A stretch of 64,000 bases of DNA from Rhodococcus pseudokoreensis (GCF_017068395.1 NZ_CP070619.1:1302001-1366000), one strand, 5' to 3'. Numbered from the stretch's first letter, positions 30,292 through 39,971 are shown. Numbers and translations are program-made. Notes: generated by a model not told the origin, from the sequence alone.

Positions 30292-31636
30292 CGCTGTTCT
30301 CCTGAGTCGATCCGGTGGAGTGCGCGCCGGTGACGGAGACCGGCGTGCGCCGGAACACGGGCAGTGTCTGACCCGGCATCGGCGGAACCGGGTATCCACC
30401 GGCCATGGGGTCGAACGGTTCGAGTGTCTCCGGGGACAGTTCGGCGCGGTCGCGCGGCTCGACCGGTTTCTCGGGTGCGCGAACGCGGCCCGGACGCAGG
30501 CGCTTCCACAGCAGCGCCACCACCACGAGGGCCACGACGAGGCCCGCGACGACGAGGGTGATCGTCCGGGCGTCGTAGCCCTCGTTGCGGAAGGCCCGGA
30601 CAGTGGCGACGATCATGACCCACACCAGCGAGATCGGGATCAGGATCTTCCAGCCGAGACCCATGAACTGGTCGTACCGCAGCCTGGGCAGCGTGGCCCG
30701 CAACCAGACGAACACGAACAGGAAACCCCAGACCTTCAGCGTGAACCACAGCACCGGCCACCATCCGGAGTTCGCGCCGGCCCACAGACTGAGCGGGAAC
30801 GGTGCGTGCCAGCCGCCGAGGAACAGGGTGGTCGCGAGCGCCGAGACAGTCACCATGTTCACGTACTCGGCGAGCATGAACATCGCGAAGCTCAGCGACG
30901 AGTACTCGGTGTGGAACCCGCCGACCAGTTCGCCTTCGGCCTCGGGCAGGTCGAAGGGCGCGCGGTTGGTCTCACCCACCATCGACGTGACGTAGATGAG
31001 GAACGACGGCAGCAGCAGGAAGACGTACCAGGTGTGCTCCTGGGAGGCGACGATGCCCGACGTGGACATCGTGCCGGCGTCCAGGAAGACCGCCGCGAAC
31101 GACAACGCCATCGCGATCTCGTACGAGATCACCTGCGCCGTCGAGCGCAAACCTCCCAGCAACGGGTACGTGGAGCCGGACGCCCAGCCGGCGAGCACGA
31201 TGCCGTAGACGCCGATCGACGTGGCCGCAAGGACATAGAGCACCGCCACCGGCAGGTCCGTCAGCTGTAATGGCGTGTAGTGCCCGAAGATCGACACCGC
31301 CGGGCCGAACGGGATCACGGCGAACGCCATGAACGCGGGCACCGCGGCGATGATCGGCGCGAGGAGGTAGATCGGCTTGTCCACACCCTTCGGGACGATC
31401 CCCTCCTTCAGTGCCAGCTTGATGCCGTCGGCGAGGCTCTGCAGCATGCCCCGCGGACCGACCCGGTTGGGGCCCACGCGCATCTGCATCCATGCCATGA
31501 CCTTGCGTTCGGCCAGGATCGTCAGAAGCGGGGTGAGGACGAGGAACACGAAGACGGCCAGGGCCTTGCCGAGAACCAGCCACCAGGGGTCGTGCCCGAA
31601 CAGTGCAGGGTCGGGGTAGACGGCCGCGATCGTCAC
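30284..31636 (-). CDS. nuoH: NADH-quinone oxidoreductase subunit H
   Basis: This 450-residue ND1-type subunit forms part of the quinone-binding chamber. Diagnostic sequence includes [20 protein letters not shown] (about 43-62) and the loop [20 protein letters not shown] with its conserved acidic residues. It has eight or nine transmembrane helices and a C-terminal soluble extension of about 60 residues (from [12 protein letters not shown]). The start is GTG 31636, overlapping the nuoG stop (GTGA). Confidence 0.96.
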   Translation of the reverse strand: MTIAAVYPDPALFGHDPWWLVLGKALAVFVFLVLTPLLTILAERKVMAWMQMRVGPNRVGPRGMLQSLADGIKLALKEGIVPKGVDKPIYLLAPIIAAVPAFMAFAVIPFGPAVSIFGHYTPLQLTDLPVAVLYVLAATSIGVYGIVLAGWASGSTYPLLGGLRSTAQVISYEIAMALSFAAVFLDAGTMSTSGIVASQEHTWYVFLLLPSFLIYVTSMVGETNRAPFDLPEAEGELVGGFHTEYSSLSFAMFMLAEYVNMVTVSALATTLFLGGWHAPFPLSLWAGANSGWWPVLWFTLKVWGFLFVFVWLRATLPRLRYDQFMGLGWKILIPISLVWVMIVATVRAFRNEGYDARTITLVVAGLVVALVVVALLWKRLRPGRVRAPEKPVEPRDRAELSPETLEPFDPMAGGYPVPPMPGQTLPVFRRTPVSVTGAHSTGSTQENSDD

Positions 31637-34134
31637 AGCGCACCTCCCGGCGCGATCCCGTTGGTGCCTGCGGCGCGGCGTACGTTCACGACGGTTCCCG
31701 CCCCGGCGGCCAGTTGCCGGTAGACCGCGGAGCCGGGCGAGTTGAGCGGCAGCCACACCACCCGATCCGGCATGTCGGTGATCACCAACGGCAACGTCAC
31801 TTCGCCTCGTTCCGTCGTGACGGTGATTGGATCTCCGTCACCGGCACCCGTCTCGGCCGCCGACGCCGCGGACATCCGCACGACCGGGGTGCGCGCCGTG
31901 CCCGCCAGGTGCGGTTCGCCGTCCTGCAACCGCCCCGAGTCGAGCAGCATCCGCCACGTGGCGAGCACCGCCTCCCCCGCCCCGGGGTCCCGTCGTGGAG
32001 ACTGCGGGACGTCGGGCGGATCCGGGAAGTCACCGTCCCAGGCGCCGAGCCGTTCGAGTTCCCGCCGTGCGGTCGCCGCGTCGGGAAGACCCAGCGCGAC
32101 ACCCATTTCGCCGGCGATCGCGTGCAGCACCCGCTGATCGGGCATCGCCCCGGTGCCGCGGAGGGCGGCGTCGAAATCGCGTATGCGCCCCTCCCAGTCG
32201 AGGAAGGTGCCCGGCTTCTCCATGACCGGTGCGATGGGGAACACCACGTCCGCGCGATCGGTGATCGCACTGTGGCGCAGTTCCAGACTCACCACGAACC
32301 CGGCCGCGTCGACGGCCGCCGTTGCGGCCTGCGGGTCGGGGAGGTCGTCGATCTCCACACCGCCGATCACCAGCGCCCCCAGCGTCCCCGCCTCGGCGGC
32401 GGCGAGGATGCCCGCGGTGTCGCGGCCCGCGGTGTCCGGCAGATCCGCGACGTTCCACGCCGACGCGACCTGCCGCCGGGCCTCGGGATCGCCCACCGGC
32501 CTGCCGCCCGGCAGCAGTCCGGGCAGCGCGCCCGCCTCGAGTGCGCCGCGTTCGCCGGCCCGTCGTGGCACCCACGCCAGCCGGGCCCCGGTGTCGTCGG
32601 CCAGACGGACCGCGGCGGACAGCGCCCCTGGCACCGCGGCGAGCCGCTCCCCTACCACGACGACGGCACCCGGTCGGCGAAGCAACTCGGTGACCCCCGC
32701 GTCTACCTCGCCCGTGCGGAGTCCGTCGAGGACCTCCGGTTCCGCATTCGGCGCGGCCCTCAGCAGTCTGCCGGACACCTTCTCGAGTCCGCGCGACGTG
32801 TACGGGGCGATCGAGTACACCGGAACGGCCTTCGTGCGCGCCGCCTTGCGCAGCCGCAGGAACACGATCGGCGACTCCTCCTCCGGCTCGAACCCGGCGA
32901 GGAGAACGATCGGCGCGGCGTCGAGATCGTCGTAGGTGACCGCGAGTCGCTGCCCCGCCACCCGGGCCGCCAGGAAGTCGGCCTCCTCACCGGAGTGTGC
33001 GCGACTGCGGAAGTCGATGTCGTTGGTGCCGAGCGCCGTTCGCGCGAATTTCGCGTAGGCGTAGGCGTCCTCCCACGTGGACCGGCCGCCGACGAGAACC
33101 CCCGCACTGCCCCGTGCCGCGGCCAGTCCCCGCGCCGCGACGGCCAGGGCCTCCGACCACGACGCGGGCGCCAGGGTGCCGTCGTCGCCGCGGACCAGAG
33201 GGGTGGTGATCCGGTCGCGCTGAGTGGCGTAGGCGAACGCCCACCGCCCCTTGTCGCAATTCCATTCCTCGTTGACCTCGGGATCGTCGCCCGCCAGCCG
33301 CCGCAACACCGTGCCGCGCCGGTGATCGGTGCGCTGGGCGCACCCGCTCGCACAGTGCTCGCACACGCTGGGGCTGGAGATCAGATCGAACGGGCGAGCC
33401 CGGAACCGGTACGCGGTACCCGTCAGCGCGCCCACCGGGCAGATCTGGACGGTGTTGCCGGAGAAATACGACTCGAACGGTTCCTTCGCGTAGATCCCGA
33501 CCTGCTGCAGCGCACCCCGCTCCATCAGTTCGACGAACGGATCCCCCGCAACCTGCTGCGAGAACCGGGTGCACCGCGCGCACAGCACACACCGCTCACG
33601 ATCCAGGAGGACCTCCGTGGACAGCGGAATCGGCTTGGGGAACGTGCGCTTGATCTCCCCGAAGCGCGACTCCGCGCGCCCGTTGGACATCGCCTGATTC
33701 TGCAACGGGCACTCACCGCCCTTGTCACACACCGGACAATCCAGGGGATGGTTGATCAGCAACAACTCCATCACCCCCCTCTGCGCCTTGTCCGCCACCG
33801 GCGACGTCAGCTGGGTGTGGACCACCATGCCGTCGGTGACAGTCGTGGTGCACGACGCGAGCGGCTTCCGCTGCCCCTCCACATCCACGAGGCACTGACG
33901 GCACGCACCCACCGGATCGAGCAGCGGATGATCACAGAACCGCGGGATCTGGATACCGATCATCTCCGCCGCACGAATCACCAACGTGCCCTTGGGAACA
34001 CTGAGCTCCACCCCGTCGATAACAACGCTGACTGAGTCACGGCTCGCTCCGCTCGCGGGCACCGGGGCCGAGTCACGGCTCGCTCCGCTCGCGGGCACCG
34101 GGGCTTTCACGCGCGCTCTTCCCTCGTCACTCAT
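31633..34134 (-). CDS. nuoG: NADH-quinone oxidoreductase subunit G, with repeat-derived N-terminus
   Basis: This large Fe-S subunit (833 residues) carries a plant-type 2Fe-2S domain ([16 protein letters not shown]), the His/Cys cluster segment ([10 protein letters not shown]) and CVLCARC clusters, then a molybdopterin-oxidoreductase-like domain without cofactor. Homology to other NuoG starts near residue 35 ([16 protein letters not shown]). The first 34 residues are encoded by repeats: a palindromic element that supplies the ribosome site (34143-34149) and the ATG, then a 36-bp tandem duplication giving the 12-residue repeat [12 protein letters not shown] twice. Start choice follows GAGGGAG 8 nt before ATG 34134. 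It sits 201 nt after nuoF, the largest gap in the operon. Confidence 0.94.
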   Translation of the reverse strand: MSDEGRARVKAPVPASGASRDSAPVPASGASRDSVSVVIDGVELSVPKGTLVIRAAEMIGIQIPRFCDHPLLDPVGACRQCLVDVEGQRKPLASCTTTVTDGMVVHTQLTSPVADKAQRGVMELLLINHPLDCPVCDKGGECPLQNQAMSNGRAESRFGEIKRTFPKPIPLSTEVLLDRERCVLCARCTRFSQQVAGDPFVELMERGALQQVGIYAKEPFESYFSGNTVQICPVGALTGTAYRFRARPFDLISSPSVCEHCASGCAQRTDHRRGTVLRRLAGDDPEVNEEWNCDKGRWAFAYATQRDRITTPLVRGDDGTLAPASWSEALAVAARGLAAARGSAGVLVGGRSTWEDAYAYAKFARTALGTNDIDFRSRAHSGEEADFLAARVAGQRLAVTYDDLDAAPIVLLAGFEPEEESPIVFLRLRKAARTKAVPVYSIAPYTSRGLEKVSGRLLRAAPNAEPEVLDGLRTGEVDAGVTELLRRPGAVVVVGERLAAVPGALSAAVRLADDTGARLAWVPRRAGERGALEAGALPGLLPGGRPVGDPEARRQVASAWNVADLPDTAGRDTAGILAAAEAGTLGALVIGGVEIDDLPDPQAATAAVDAAGFVVSLELRHSAITDRADVVFPIAPVMEKPGTFLDWEGRIRDFDAALRGTGAMPDQRVLHAIAGEMGVALGLPDAATARRELERLGAWDGDFPDPPDVPQSPRRDPGAGEAVLATWRMLLDSGRLQDGEPHLAGTARTPVVRMSAASAAETGAGDGDPITVTTERGEVTLPLVITDMPDRVVWLPLNSPGSAVYRQLAAGAGTVVNVRRAAGTNGIAPGGAL
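34034..34105. repeat. 36-bp tandem duplication in the nuoG 5' end
   Basis: Two adjacent 36-bp units (34034-34069 and 34070-34105) are identical except at the last base. Each encodes the in-frame peptide [12 protein letters not shown] on the minus strand. The unit contains GCTCGCTCCGCTCGCG, similar to the flank of the nuoC repeats. Confidence 0.9.
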
Positions 34135-34181
34135 TCGCTGCGCTCCCTCGCTCCTCGGTCCAGACCGCGCGGCCCCGGCGC
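34095..34181. repeat. Palindromic repeat element, nuoG copy
   Basis: Left arm 34095-34104 plus 34110-34119, with a 5-nt bulge, pairs with 34162-34171 and 34172-34181, with two mismatches, enclosing a 42-nt loop (34120-34161). The loop contains the nuoG ribosome site and ATG on the minus strand. The loop differs at only 4 of 42 positions from the nuoC copies. Confidence 0.8.
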
Positions 34182-34330
34182 CGAGTCACAGCTCGCGCAT
34201 CGCCCCGCCGCCGAGTCACAGCTCGCGCATCGCCCCGCCGCCGAGTCACAGCTCGCGCATCGCCCCGCCGCCGAGTCACAGCTCGCGCATCGCCCCGCCG
34301 CCGAGTCACAGCTCGCGCACCATCCCGGTG
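34181..34330. repeat. Five 30-bp tandem repeats between nuoF and nuoG
   Basis: Units start at 34181, 34211, 34241, 34271 and 34301. The first four are identical (CCGAGTCACAGCTCGCGCAT followed by CGCCCCGCCG) and the fifth diverges in its last third. They fill most of the 201-nt gap. There are no spacers, so this is not a CRISPR array. Confidence 0.95.
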
Positions 34331-34335
34331 CCACA

Positions 34336-35634
34336 TCATGCGTCCACTCCAGCCATGAGGGTGGACTGATGCGGGTCGAACGGGCAGCCACCCTGCTCGA
34401 AGTGCGCGAGATACTCGTCGCGGAAGTACTTGATGGAAGACATGATCGGGCTCGCCGCACCGTCACCGAGAGCGCAGAACGACTTGCCGAGGATGTTGTC
34501 CGCGATGTCGAGCAACTTCTGCAGATCCGCATCGGTCCCCTCCCCCCGCTCGAGCCGCTCCAGGATCTGCACCAGCCAATACGTGCCCTCCCGGCAGGGC
34601 GTGCACTTGCCGCACGACTCGTGCGCGTAGAACTCGGTCCAGCGGAGCACGGCACGCACCACGCATGTGGTCTCGTCGAAGATCTGAAGGGCCTTCGTGC
34701 CCAGCATCGACCCGGCGGCGCCGACCCCCTCGTAGTCGAGGGCGACGTCGAGGTGCTCGTCGGTGAAGATCGGCGTCGAGGAACCGCCCGGCGTCCAGAA
34801 CTTCAACCGGTGCCCGGCGCGGACTCCGCCCGCGTATTCGAGTAACTCCCGCAACGTGATTCCCAGCGGTGCCTCGTATTGTCCGGGTGTGGTCACGTGC
34901 CCGGACAGGGAGTAGAGGGTGAACCCGGGCGACTTCTCGCTGCCCATCGACCGGAACCACTCGATGCCGTTCACGATGATCGGTGGGACGCTCGCGATCG
35001 ATTCGACGTTGTTGACGACGGTCGGGGACGCGTAGAGACCGGCCACCGCGGGGAACGGCGGACGCAGCCGGGGCTGGCCGCGGCGCCCCTCCAGCGAGTC
35101 GAGCAGCGCCGTCTCCTCGCCGCAGATGTACGCCCCGGCACCCGCGTGCACGACCAACTCGAGGTCGAACCCGGTGCCCAGGATGTTCTTGCCCAGGTAG
35201 CCCGCCGCATACGCCTCCGCGACCGCGGACTGCAACCGGCGCAGCACCGGCACCACCTCGCCGCGCACGTAGATGAAGGCATGCCCGGCGCGGATCGCGT
35301 ACGCCGCGATGATGACGCCCTCCACGAGCGCGTGCGGCGTTGCCAGCATGAGGGGCATGTCCTTGCAGGTACCCGGTTCGGACTCGTCCGCGTTGACCAC
35401 GAGGTAATGCGGCTTGTCGTCGCCCTGCGGGATGAACGACCACTTCATGCCGGTCGGGAACCCGGCACCGCCGCGGCCGCGCAGTCCGGCCTCCTTGATC
35501 GTCGAGATCACCTCGTCCGGGTCCATGCGCAGCGCCTTCTGCAGGCCCTCGTACCCGTCGTGGCGACGGTACGTGTCGAGGGTCCAGGATTCGGGTTCGT
35601 CCCAGTAGCGGCTCAGGACCGGGGTCAGCGGCAT
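34336..35634 (-). CDS. nuoF: NADH-quinone oxidoreductase subunit F (NADH/FMN site)
   Basis: This 432-residue subunit binds NADH and FMN and the N3 4Fe-4S cluster. The glycine-rich FMN/NADH segment RGRGGAGFPTGMKW lies at 52-65, ESEPGTCKDMP at about 85-95, and the cluster ligands are in SCGKCTPC (C341, C344, C347) with a fourth Cys in KSFCALGDGA. Its ATG at 35634 lies 1 nt after the nuoE stop. Confidence 0.97.
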   Translation of the reverse strand: MPLTPVLSRYWDEPESWTLDTYRRHDGYEGLQKALRMDPDEVISTIKEAGLRGRGGAGFPTGMKWSFIPQGDDKPHYLVVNADESEPGTCKDMPLMLATPHALVEGVIIAAYAIRAGHAFIYVRGEVVPVLRRLQSAVAEAYAAGYLGKNILGTGFDLELVVHAGAGAYICGEETALLDSLEGRRGQPRLRPPFPAVAGLYASPTVVNNVESIASVPPIIVNGIEWFRSMGSEKSPGFTLYSLSGHVTTPGQYEAPLGITLRELLEYAGGVRAGHRLKFWTPGGSSTPIFTDEHLDVALDYEGVGAAGSMLGTKALQIFDETTCVVRAVLRWTEFYAHESCGKCTPCREGTYWLVQILERLERGEGTDADLQKLLDIADNILGKSFCALGDGAASPIMSSIKYFRDEYLAHFEQGGCPFDPHQSTLMAGVDA

Positions 35635-35635
35635 G

Positions 35636-36556
35636 TCAGTCTCCCTTCCGTCCGGGGTCGGTGGCGGCCGGGTTCGTTTCGGAGGTGGACCGATTCGGAG
35701 GCACCGTCGCCGACGGGGCAGGTGCCGGCTCGTCCTTCGTGGATTCCGCCGCCACCGCCTCGGTGTCCCGCGACTGCGGCTCCGGGACGAGGGACGTCTC
35801 CGCCGGATCCGGCGCCGTCATCCCCCGCTCCCGCGCAACGCGCAGGCCGGCCAATGTCGGTTCACCGGCGACGCCCTCCTCGAGCGCACCGGGACGCTCG
35901 TCGGGGAACCCGGCGAGAATGCGGGCGGTCTCCCGGAACGTGCACAGCGTCGCGCCACGGCTCGGCGTCACCCGGTCCCCCGACCGCAGGGAATCGACGA
36001 GCGAACGGGCCGACTCCGGGGTCTGATTGTCGAAGAACTCCCAGTTCACCATCACCACCGGGGCGTAATCGCACGCCGCATTGCACTCGATGTGCTCCAG
36101 CGTGACCTTGCCGTCCGCGGTCGTGCCACCGGGCGGCAGATCGAGATGCTCCTCCAGCGCGGCGAGGATCGCATCGCCGCCCATGACCGCGCACAAAGTG
36201 TTGGTGCACACCCCCACGTAGTAGTCGCCCGTCGGCTCGCGCCGGTACATCGAATAGAACGTCGCCACCGCGGCCACCTCGGCGCCGGTCAACCCGAGCC
36301 GGCCGGCACAGAGTTCGACGCCCGCCGGCGTGATGCACCCGTCCTCCGCCTGAACCAGATGCAACAGCGGCAGCAGCGCGGACCTCGAATTCGGGTAACG
36401 CGCGACGACGACATCGGCGTCGGCGTCGAGCCGCGCCCGGATCTCCGGCGGATATTCCTCCCGCGCACCCGGCCGCACCAGCCGTCCGTTCTCCTCCGGC
36501 CTCGGCCCGAACTCGATGAAAACGGGTGGTTGCGCCGGTGCGGTTCGCTCGGTCAT
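35636..36556 (-). CDS. nuoE: NADH-quinone oxidoreductase subunit E with long C-terminal tail
   Basis: This thioredoxin-like 2Fe-2S subunit (cluster N1a) has ligands C117, C122, C158 and C162. At 306 residues it is longer than usual: from about residue 222 the sequence is a low-complexity Pro/Glu/Ala/Ser/Thr-rich tail that is probably disordered. Its start overlaps the nuoD stop (ATGA). Confidence 0.95.
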   Translation of the reverse strand: MTERTAPAQPPVFIEFGPRPEENGRLVRPGAREEYPPEIRARLDADADVVVARYPNSRSALLPLLHLVQAEDGCITPAGVELCAGRLGLTGAEVAAVATFYSMYRREPTGDYYVGVCTNTLCAVMGGDAILAALEEHLDLPPGGTTADGKVTLEHIECNAACDYAPVVMVNWEFFDNQTPESARSLVDSLRSGDRVTPSRGATLCTFRETARILAGFPDERPGALEEGVAGEPTLAGLRVARERGMTAPDPAETSLVPEPQSRDTEAVAAESTKDEPAPAPSATVPPNRSTSETNPAATDPGRKGD

Positions 36557-37869
36557 CGATCCACTCCCCCCATGACGGGATCGATGCTCGCGACCGCGGC
36601 AATCACATCCGCCACCATGCCGCCTTCACACGTGGCCGCCACCGACTGCAGATTCGTGAACGACGGATCGCGGAAATGCACCCGGAACGGGCGCGTGCCA
36701 CCGTCGCTGACCATGTGCACCCCGAGCTCGCCCCGCGGCGACTCCACCGCCACATACACCTGGCCCGGCGGCACCCGGAAACCCTCCGTCACCAACTTGA
36801 AATGATGGATCAGCGATTCCATCGACGAATCCATGATCTCGCGGACATGCTCCGGCGAATTACCCAGACCATCCGGGCCCAACGTCAGATCCGCAGGCCA
36901 CGCGATCTTCTTGTCTTCCGCCATGATCGGCCCCGGCCGCAACTTGTCGAGACACTGCTCGACGATCTTCAGCGACTCCTTCATCTCGTCGACCCGGATC
37001 AGGTAACGGCCGTACGCGTCGCACCCGGTGTCGGTGCTGACGTCGAACTCGTAATTCTCGTACCCGCAATACGGCTGCGACTTCCGCAGATCGTGTGGCA
37101 GACCCGTCGCACGCAGCATCGGACCCGTCACCCCCAGCGCCATGCACCCCGTGAGGTCGAGATACCCGATGCCCTTGGTGCGGCCCTTCCAGATGCGGTT
37201 GTCGTTCAGCAGATTTTCCATGTCCCGCAACCGCTCCGGCATTACCGTCAGCAACTCGCGGACCTTCTCCACCGCCCCCTCCGGCAGATCCTGCGACAAA
37301 CCGCCCGGCCGGATATACGCGTGGTTCATGCGCAATCCCGTGATGAACTCGAACACGTCCAGGACCAACTCACGCTCCCGGAAACCGAACAGCATCGCCG
37401 TCACCGCGCCCAACTCCATCCCACCCGTGGCCAGCGCCACCAGATGCGAGGAAATGCGGTTCAGCTCCATCAACATCACCCGGATGACACTCGCCCGCTC
37501 CGGCACCTGCTCCGTGATGTCGAGCAACTTCTCCACACCCAGGCAATACGCCGTCTCGTTGAAAAACGGCGACAGATAATCCATCCGCGTCACAAACGTC
37601 ACACCCTGCGTCCAGGTGCGGTACTCCAGATTCTTCTCGATCCCCGTATGCAGATAACCGATACCGCACCGGGCCTCCGTGACCGTCTCACCCTCGATCT
37701 CCAGGATGAGCCGCAACACCCCGTGCGTCGACGGATGCTGCGGACCCATATTCACGACGATGCGCTCCTCGCCGCTCCCCGAACCGGCATCCTCCGACGC
37801 CGCCCTCACCGCATCGACAACCTCGTCCCAGTCCTGACCGGCGACCGTGAAAACCGTGTCCTCGCTCAT
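36553..37869 (-). CDS. nuoD: NADH-quinone oxidoreductase subunit D (49-kDa)
   Basis: This 438-residue quinone-site subunit is related to the nickel-hydrogenase large subunit. The quinone-binding His lies in [13 protein letters not shown] (about 42-54), and other family blocks are [32 protein letters not shown] sequence and the C-terminal [12 protein letters not shown]. It overlaps nuoC by 1 nt and nuoE by 4 nt. Confidence 0.97.
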   Translation of the reverse strand: MSEDTVFTVAGQDWDEVVDAVRAASEDAGSGSGEERIVVNMGPQHPSTHGVLRLILEIEGETVTEARCGIGYLHTGIEKNLEYRTWTQGVTFVTRMDYLSPFFNETAYCLGVEKLLDITEQVPERASVIRVMLMELNRISSHLVALATGGMELGAVTAMLFGFRERELVLDVFEFITGLRMNHAYIRPGGLSQDLPEGAVEKVRELLTVMPERLRDMENLLNDNRIWKGRTKGIGYLDLTGCMALGVTGPMLRATGLPHDLRKSQPYCGYENYEFDVSTDTGCDAYGRYLIRVDEMKESLKIVEQCLDKLRPGPIMAEDKKIAWPADLTLGPDGLGNSPEHVREIMDSSMESLIHHFKLVTEGFRVPPGQVYVAVESPRGELGVHMVSDGGTRPFRVHFRDPSFTNLQSVAATCEGGMVADVIAAVASIDPVMGGVDR

Positions 37870-38591
37870 CAGTTGTACCCCCGCCGCTCGTCCGGCGGCG
37901 CGATCTCCGCGCCCTTGTACTCGACGGGAATACCGCCGAGCGGATAGTCCTTCCGCTGCGGATGACCCGGCCAGTCATCCGGCATCTCGATCCGCGTCAA
38001 CGACGGATGCCCGTCGAACACGATCCCGAAAAAGTCGTACGTCTCCCGCTCGTGCCAATCATTCGTCGGATACACGTCATACAACGACGGAATATGCGGA
38101 TCCCCATCCGGCACCGCCACCTCCAGACGGATCCGCCGATTGTGCGTAATCGACAACAACGGATACACCGCATGCAACTCCCGGCCCGCATCCTGCGGGA
38201 AATGCACACCATTCACACCCAGACACATCTCGAACCGCAGATCCGGCTCATCCCGCAACGCACGCGCCACCGGCACCAAGAACTCGCGCCGCACACCGAA
38301 CGTCACCTCACCCCGAAACACCACCACCGACTCCACCGCCACCTCGAAGCCCACCCCCGACTCCGCCAGCGCCGCCCCCAACCCATCCGCCACCTCGTCG
38401 AAATACCCGCCGAACGGCCGCGGCGTACTCCCCGGCAACAACACCGGACGCACCAACCGCCCATACCCCGACGTATCCCCACTACCCCGCACCCCGAACA
38501 AACCCTTACGCACACCGATCTGCTCTGTAACATGGCTCGCTTCGCTCGCGTGTGCCGGAGCTTTATCGTGCGGTCTTCCCTCGTCACTCAC
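37869..38591 (-). CDS. nuoC: NADH-quinone oxidoreductase subunit C, with repeat-derived N-terminus
   Basis: This 240-residue 30-kDa subunit ends with the signature [19 protein letters not shown] and [15 protein letters not shown]. Core homology begins near V27 ([18 protein letters not shown]). Residues 1-20 (beginning [18 protein letters not shown]) are encoded by a palindromic repeat whose loop supplies the ribosome site GAGGGAG (38606-38600) and GTG 38591. The nuoG product starts with the same peptide pattern. A shorter start at GTG 38513 is possible but has a weaker ribosome site. Confidence 0.93.
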   Translation of the reverse strand: MSDEGRPHDKAPAHASEASHVTEQIGVRKGLFGVRGSGDTSGYGRLVRPVLLPGSTPRPFGGYFDEVADGLGAALAESGVGFEVAVESVVVFRGEVTFGVRREFLVPVARALRDEPDLRFEMCLGVNGVHFPQDAGRELHAVYPLLSITHNRRIRLEVAVPDGDPHIPSLYDVYPTNDWHERETYDFFGIVFDGHPSLTRIEMPDDWPGHPQRKDYPLGGIPVEYKGAEIAPPDERRGYN

Positions 38592-38646
38592 TCGCTACGC
38601 TCCCTCGTTCCTCAGTCCAGACCGCACGGCTCCGGCACTTACTCGG
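38530..38646. repeat. Palindromic repeat element, nuoC copy 1 (start-codon copy)
   Basis: This 117-bp unit is tandemly repeated at 38669-38785 with about 115 of 117 identical positions. Arms at 38552-38561 plus 38567-38576 pair perfectly (20 bp) with 38619-38638 apart from a 5-nt bulge (TTTAT at 38562-38566). The 42-nt loop (38577-38618) contains the nuoC ribosome site and GTG on the minus strand. Confidence 0.93.
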
Positions 38647-38668
38647 TTCGCTCCGCTCCCTCGCGGGG

Positions 38669-38785
38669 ACATGGCTCGCTTCGCTCGCGTGTGCCGGAGC
38701 TTTATCGTGCGGTCTTCCCTCGTCACTCACTCGCTACGCTCCCTCGCTCCTCAGTCCAGACCGCACGGCTCCGGCACTTGCTCGG
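38669..38785. repeat. Palindromic repeat element, nuoC copy 2 (upstream copy)
   Basis: This copy is offset by 139 bp from the first copy and fills the nuoB-nuoC gap. It differs only at one loop base and near its right edge. Its loop has the same ribosome site and a GTG at 38730, which opens a 48-codon frame ending at TGA 38586-38584, just inside nuoC. Confidence 0.93.
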
Positions 38786-38789
38786 GCCG

Positions 38790-39344
38790 TCACCGGAGCA
38801 GGCCCTTCATCTGGAAGGTGGGAGTGGCAGCCAGCGCGGCCTGCTCCGCCGCACGCGCCACCTCCTCCCGGTGCACACCGAGCGGCATCTGCTGGATCTT
38901 CTCGTGCAACGTGAGGATCGCGTTCAGCAGCATCTCGGGCCTCGGCGGGCACCCCGGTAGATAGATGTCGACAGGCACGACGTGGTCGACACCCTGCACG
39001 ATCGCGTAGTTGTTGAACATCCCACCCGACGACGCGCAGACGCCCATCGCCAGCACCCACTTCGGCTCCACCATCTGGTCATAGATCTGCCGCAGCACCG
39101 GCGCCATCTTCTGGCTCACCCGGCCTGCGACGATCATCAGATCGGCCTGCCGCGGTGAAGCACGGAACGCCTCCATGCCGAAGCGCGCGATGTCGAAGCG
39201 GCCGCCTGCGGTGGCCATCATCTCGATCGCACAACACGCGAGCCCGAAACTGGCGGGCCACAGCGAGCCCTTGCGGACGTAACCCGCAAGCCCCTCGACC
39301 GTGGTCAGCAGGAAGCCGCTCGGCAGCTTCTCCTCGATGCCCAT
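38790..39344 (-). CDS. nuoB: NADH-quinone oxidoreductase subunit B (cluster N2)
   Basis: This 184-residue subunit holds the N2 4Fe-4S cluster next to the quinone site. The ligands are the tandem C37-C38, C103 ([13 protein letters not shown]) and C132 (PGCPPRPE). It begins [23 protein letters not shown], lies 49 nt after nuoA, and is followed by the 198-nt repeat region before nuoC. Confidence 0.97.
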   Translation of the reverse strand: MGIEEKLPSGFLLTTVEGLAGYVRKGSLWPASFGLACCAIEMMATAGGRFDIARFGMEAFRASPRQADLMIVAGRVSQKMAPVLRQIYDQMVEPKWVLAMGVCASSGGMFNNYAIVQGVDHVVPVDIYLPGCPPRPEMLLNAILTLHEKIQQMPLGVHREEVARAAEQAALAATPTFQMKGLLR

Positions 39345-39393
39345 ATCCGACTCTTCTCTTCCGACTTAGCTTTTGGATCGCTGGCGGGACCGA

Positions 39394-39753
39394 TCAGTCC
39401 CAACTGAGACCGCCACGCCGCCACTCGTACGCGTAGGCGACGGAGACGTTGAAGATGAACAGGGCCATGGCCCCGAGACCGAAGAAGCCGAGGGCGTCGA
39501 AATGAACGGCCCACGGGTAGAGGAACACGATCTCGATGTCGAAGATGATGAACAGCATGGCCGTCAGGTAGTACTTCACCGGGATGCGGCCCGCGCCCAG
39601 CGGCGAGGCCGTCGGCTCGATCCCGCACTCGTAGGCGTCGAGCTTGGCACGGTTGTAGCGTCTCGGTCCGACGATCCTCGCCACGATCACGGAGAACACC
39701 GCGAACGCGACCGCAATCGCCCCGAGCACGAGGATCGGCACATAGACATTCAT
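39394..39753 (-). CDS. nuoA: NADH-quinone oxidoreductase subunit A
   Basis: This 119-residue subunit has three transmembrane helices and the conserved loop YECGIEPTASPLGAGRIPVKYY between helices 1 and 2. It is the first gene of the operon. GAGGGGAG precedes the ATG at 39753. The promoter must lie in the 218-nt gap up to the receiver-protein gene or upstream of that gene. Confidence 0.97.
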   Translation of the reverse strand: MNVYVPILVLGAIAVAFAVFSVIVARIVGPRRYNRAKLDAYECGIEPTASPLGAGRIPVKYYLTAMLFIIFDIEIVFLYPWAVHFDALGFFGLGAMALFIFNVSVAYAYEWRRGGLSWD

Positions 39754-39883
39754 GCCGTCTCAGCTCCCCTCTTCCCGAGCCTGCCCGCCCGATTCCCGGG
39801 CGGTCGTTTCCGAAGCTACGCTCTTGTGAGTTATGCCACAGCGTACAAGGGAAGTCGCCGGGCCCGGCCGATTTGACCGAGCG

Positions 39884-39904
39884 ATTTCCAGGCGATCTGG
39901 AAAT
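39884..39904. promoter_or_regulatory. Inverted repeat upstream of nuoA
   Basis: ATTTCCAG (39884-39891) and CTGGAAAT (39897-39904) are perfectly complementary around a 5-nt centre. The site lies about 130 nt upstream of nuoA and 68 nt after the receiver-protein stop, a suitable place for an operator of the operon. The regulator is unknown. Confidence 0.5.
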
Positions 39905-39971
39905 GCGGAAAACCGCTGCAGCACAGGCGCTCGATGCGCCGCCGGACGGCGGAAACGGAAGTCAGGAGACC

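Noticed and set aside
31603..34035. 810-codon plus-strand frame opposite nuoG
   Set aside because: Composition is that of a GC-driven shadow and it crosses the nuoH-nuoG junction without meaning.
34181..34330. Possible CRISPR array in the 30-bp repeats
   Set aside because: Units are directly adjacent with no spacers and there are no cas genes in the window.
34127..34339. Minus-strand frame translating the 30-bp repeats as [10 protein letters not shown] units
   Set aside because: It exists only because 30 is divisible by 3; it has no independent ribosome site and lies in the nuoF-nuoG gap.
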